Below, piece by piece: positions 62,587 through 64,000 of a stretch of DNA of 64,000 nt. The position numbers were made by a program, and so were the translations under genes. Source of the stretch: Azonexaceae bacterium (GTDB taxonomy: Bacteria; Pseudomonadota; Gammaproteobacteria; Burkholderiales; Rhodocyclaceae); NCBI GenBank assembly GCA_013335535.1, contig JAAXVL010000011.1, positions 61,343 through 125,342 on the forward strand. Direction: 5' to 3'. Under the pieces are notes generated by a model. The model ran no database searches. It was not told the origin of the DNA and worked only from the letters and a program-made list of their open reading frames with translations. The first letter of the stretch is position 1. Each line of letters starts with the position of its first letter.

Positions 62587-63708
62587 ATGAACGCCGCTTT
62601 TCGCTTCGACGACTGGGATACCCCGGTTCCCACCGCCAATCCGCCTATTCCAACGGTCAACCGGAAATTTTCGCCAAAAATGGAAACTCCCGACGCCGCC
62701 AGCCTGGCCCCAACCAACGCCGCCGACAAGCGCATCGTCAACGGCAAGGCCGACATCAACCAGCTCGCCCCGTTCAAGTACCCGTGGGCCTGGGAGTTTT
62801 TCCTCAAGGCCAACCGCAACCACTGGACGCCGCTCGAAATCGGCATGGCGCAGGACGTGCACGACTACCAGCACAAGCTCTCCGCCGCCGAGCGCCACGT
62901 CTTCGAAAACGTCCTGGCCTACCTGACGACCTCCGACATCCTGGCCATGCGCAATATCGGCCTGGCCGTCATGGAAAAGATGAGCGCGCCGGAACTGCAG
63001 ATCTACCAAGCCCGCCAGGTCTACGAGGAAGCGCTGCACACCTGGACCTACCAGCACTGCATCGAAAGCCTCGGCCTCGACCAGCAGGAAATCTACAACC
63101 GCTACCGCGTCGTGCCCGAAATCCACGGCAAGATCGCACTCGCCAATCGCCGGCTGGAGCGGGTCATGCGTGCCGATTTCGACCTCACCGACCGCACCAA
63201 CCTGCACGAATTCGCGCTCTCCTATTTCTTCTTTGCCGTGATCTTCGAAGGCTGCTGGTTCTACAACGGCTTCACCCCCGTCTTCGCCCTTCAACGGCGC
63301 GGCCTGATGAAAGGCGCCGCCGAGCAGCTGCAATACATCATGCGCGACGAGGTGTTGCACTGCGCCTTCGGCATCCGCGTCATCCGTGAACTATTGATCG
63401 AAGAAAACCTGACGCTCGACCCGGACGCCCTGCGCGAGCTATGGGACGAAGCCGAGGCCGCCGAAAGCGCCTACGCCGGCTACATCCTGCGCGAGCCCAT
63501 CCTCGGCTACAACGCCGAACTGCACGTCCAGCAGTTCCGCTTCATCGCCAACCGCCGGGCCCGCCAGGTCGGTGTCGCCGAGCCTTTCCCCGGCGCCGAA
63601 AACGTCCTGCCCTGGCTCGACGAGCAAGCCAATCTGCGCAAGGAGAAGAACTTTTTCGAAACGCGTGTCACCGAATACCAGACAGGCGGGGCGCTGGCCT
63701 GGGACTGA
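62587..63708 (+). CDS. nrdB: Class I ribonucleotide reductase, beta (radical) subunit
   Basis: 373 residues. Metal-site motifs EEALHTWTYQHCIES and MRDEVLHCAFGIRV supply two E/D-x-x-H pairs for the dinuclear centre, and SAAERHVFENVLAYLTTSDI supplies the first helix. Its radical tyrosine cannot be placed with confidence by eye. The N-terminal extension includes a translated dispersed repeat (TVNRKFSPKME). Starts 24 bp after the B12-binding gene; a terminator follows. Confidence 0.93.
   Translation: MNAAFRFDDWDTPVPTANPPIPTVNRKFSPKMETPDAASLAPTNAADKRIVNGKADINQLAPFKYPWAWEFFLKANRNHWTPLEIGMAQDVHDYQHKLSAAERHVFENVLAYLTTSDILAMRNIGLAVMEKMSAPELQIYQARQVYEEALHTWTYQHCIESLGLDQQEIYNRYRVVPEIHGKIALANRRLERVMRADFDLTDRTNLHEFALSYFFFAVIFEGCWFYNGFTPVFALQRRGLMKGAAEQLQYIMRDEVLHCAFGIRVIRELLIEENLTLDPDALRELWDEAEAAESAYAGYILREPILGYNAELHVQQFRFIANRRARQVGVAEPFPGAENVLPWLDEQANLRKEKNFFETRVTEYQTGGALAWD
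62650..62686 (+). repeat. Dispersed host repeat, copy 9 (coding, nrdB)
   Basis: CCAACGGTCAACCGG, AAATTTTCGCC, AAAAATGGAAA, translated as TVNRKFSPKME near the NrdB N-terminus. Confidence 0.72.
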
Positions 63709-63718
63709 TTTGGTCTTC

Positions 63719-63747
63719 GGCAGAAGGCCGAGATTCGGCCTTCTGCC
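63719..63747 (+). terminator. Terminator hairpin after nrdB
   Basis: GGCAGAAGGCCGA, GAT loop, TCGGCCTTCTGCC, a perfect 13-bp stem 11 bp after the stop; no strong T run follows. Confidence 0.75.
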
Positions 63748-63867
63748 AACGACAACAGGCAGCACGTCGGCCTTGGCGGAGGGGGGGATGGCACTGGTTT
63801 TGCGTGGGGGGCTTCACCTCTTTCGTCGCCAGTCATTCCTCAACCATTTCCGTCATCTCACCTAATA

Positions 63868-64000
63868 ATGAGAAAACCCACGCTCTATCAAAGCATCAAG
63901 GCCAAGCGCCGCACCCAGTCGCTTGTTATCGGCGTCACCTGGTACACCCCGGAAACCTGGGCAGAGGTCAGGGCGACGGCTGTCGATCCCGACTGTTTCG
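63868..64000 (+). CDS. 5' part of a small hypothetical protein, cut by the window edge
   Basis: Begins MRKPTLYQSIKAKRRTQSLV, then IGVTWYTPETWAEVRATAVD. The basic start and 'TWYTPETWAEVRATA' pattern occur in small uncharacterised proteobacterial proteins. Incomplete; no function assigned. Confidence 0.5.
   Translation, partial: MRKPTLYQSIKAKRRTQSLVIGVTWYTPETWAEVRATAVDPDCF

Overview
The window reads as chromosome of a GC-rich denitrifying betaproteobacterium of the Rhodocyclales (Dechloromonas/Azonexus-like; this is inference). The basis is a cytochrome cd1 nitrite reductase with a c551-type cytochrome and FNR/DNR-type boxes, a PEP-CTERM protein, and the general gene repertoire. A 13.4 kb, AT-richer mobile element is inserted at the left end. 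No tRNA, rRNA, CRISPR array or IS transposase was seen.

Region 1 (1-13450): an integrative element with the layout of a phage satellite. It carries a large serine integrase, an AlpA-like DNA-binding protein, a primase-helicase with a six-iteron dyad origin beside it, and a long translationally coupled operon built around a 1011-residue phage tail tape-measure protein. A RelE-like toxin pair sits at the left end. I found no capsid, portal, terminase, tail-tube or baseplate gene. The element sits inside a radical SAM gene. The displaced 3' piece of that gene is visible at 1-82, and the element supplies a substitute 3' end (about 122 codons) that restores a full-length chimeric gene. The integrase starts 13 bp after that gene's stop.

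Region 2 (14-37 kb): housekeeping and accessory host genes. These include a PilJ-domain secreted protein, argC, a PEP-CTERM CAP-domain protein, a patatin-like lipase, parE, a DUF808 membrane protein, an orphan contractile-tail sheath gene, yjbQ, yajD, a class A penicillin-binding protein, a thioesterase, a radical SAM protein, a phospholipase D-family lipoprotein, an MFS/AraC divergent pair and tag.

Region 3 (37-43 kb): a sigma-54-dependent two-component system, divergent from two OmpA-domain lipoproteins and a PedF-type cytochrome c. Candidate enhancer palindromes and -24/-12 promoters lie between them.

Region 4 (43-49 kb): an AraC regulator, then a molybdenum hydroxylase set (iron-sulfur subunit, molybdopterin subunit, XdhC-like and MocA-like maturation proteins), then a UPF0149/SEC-C protein. 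Region 5 (49-54 kb): nirM-like cytochrome, a Crp/Fnr regulator fused to PilJ-type domains, and nirS, with three perfect TTGAT-N4-ATCAA boxes.

Region 6 (54-64 kb): an HtrA protease; an exonuclease/GIY-YIG, creA and cupin operon; then a class I ribonucleotide reductase operon preceded by a NrdR-like palindrome pair and a cobalamin riboswitch. Between nrdA and nrdB lie a 35-codon ORF that duplicates the NrdA redox tail (NPECEACQ) and a periplasmic B12-binding-protein-like gene.

A dispersed repeat of about 35 bp (CGGTCAACCGG, a short spacer, then TTGGCCAAAATT) occurs nine times in host DNA. Five copies are read through as protein-coding sequence, and none lies in the element.
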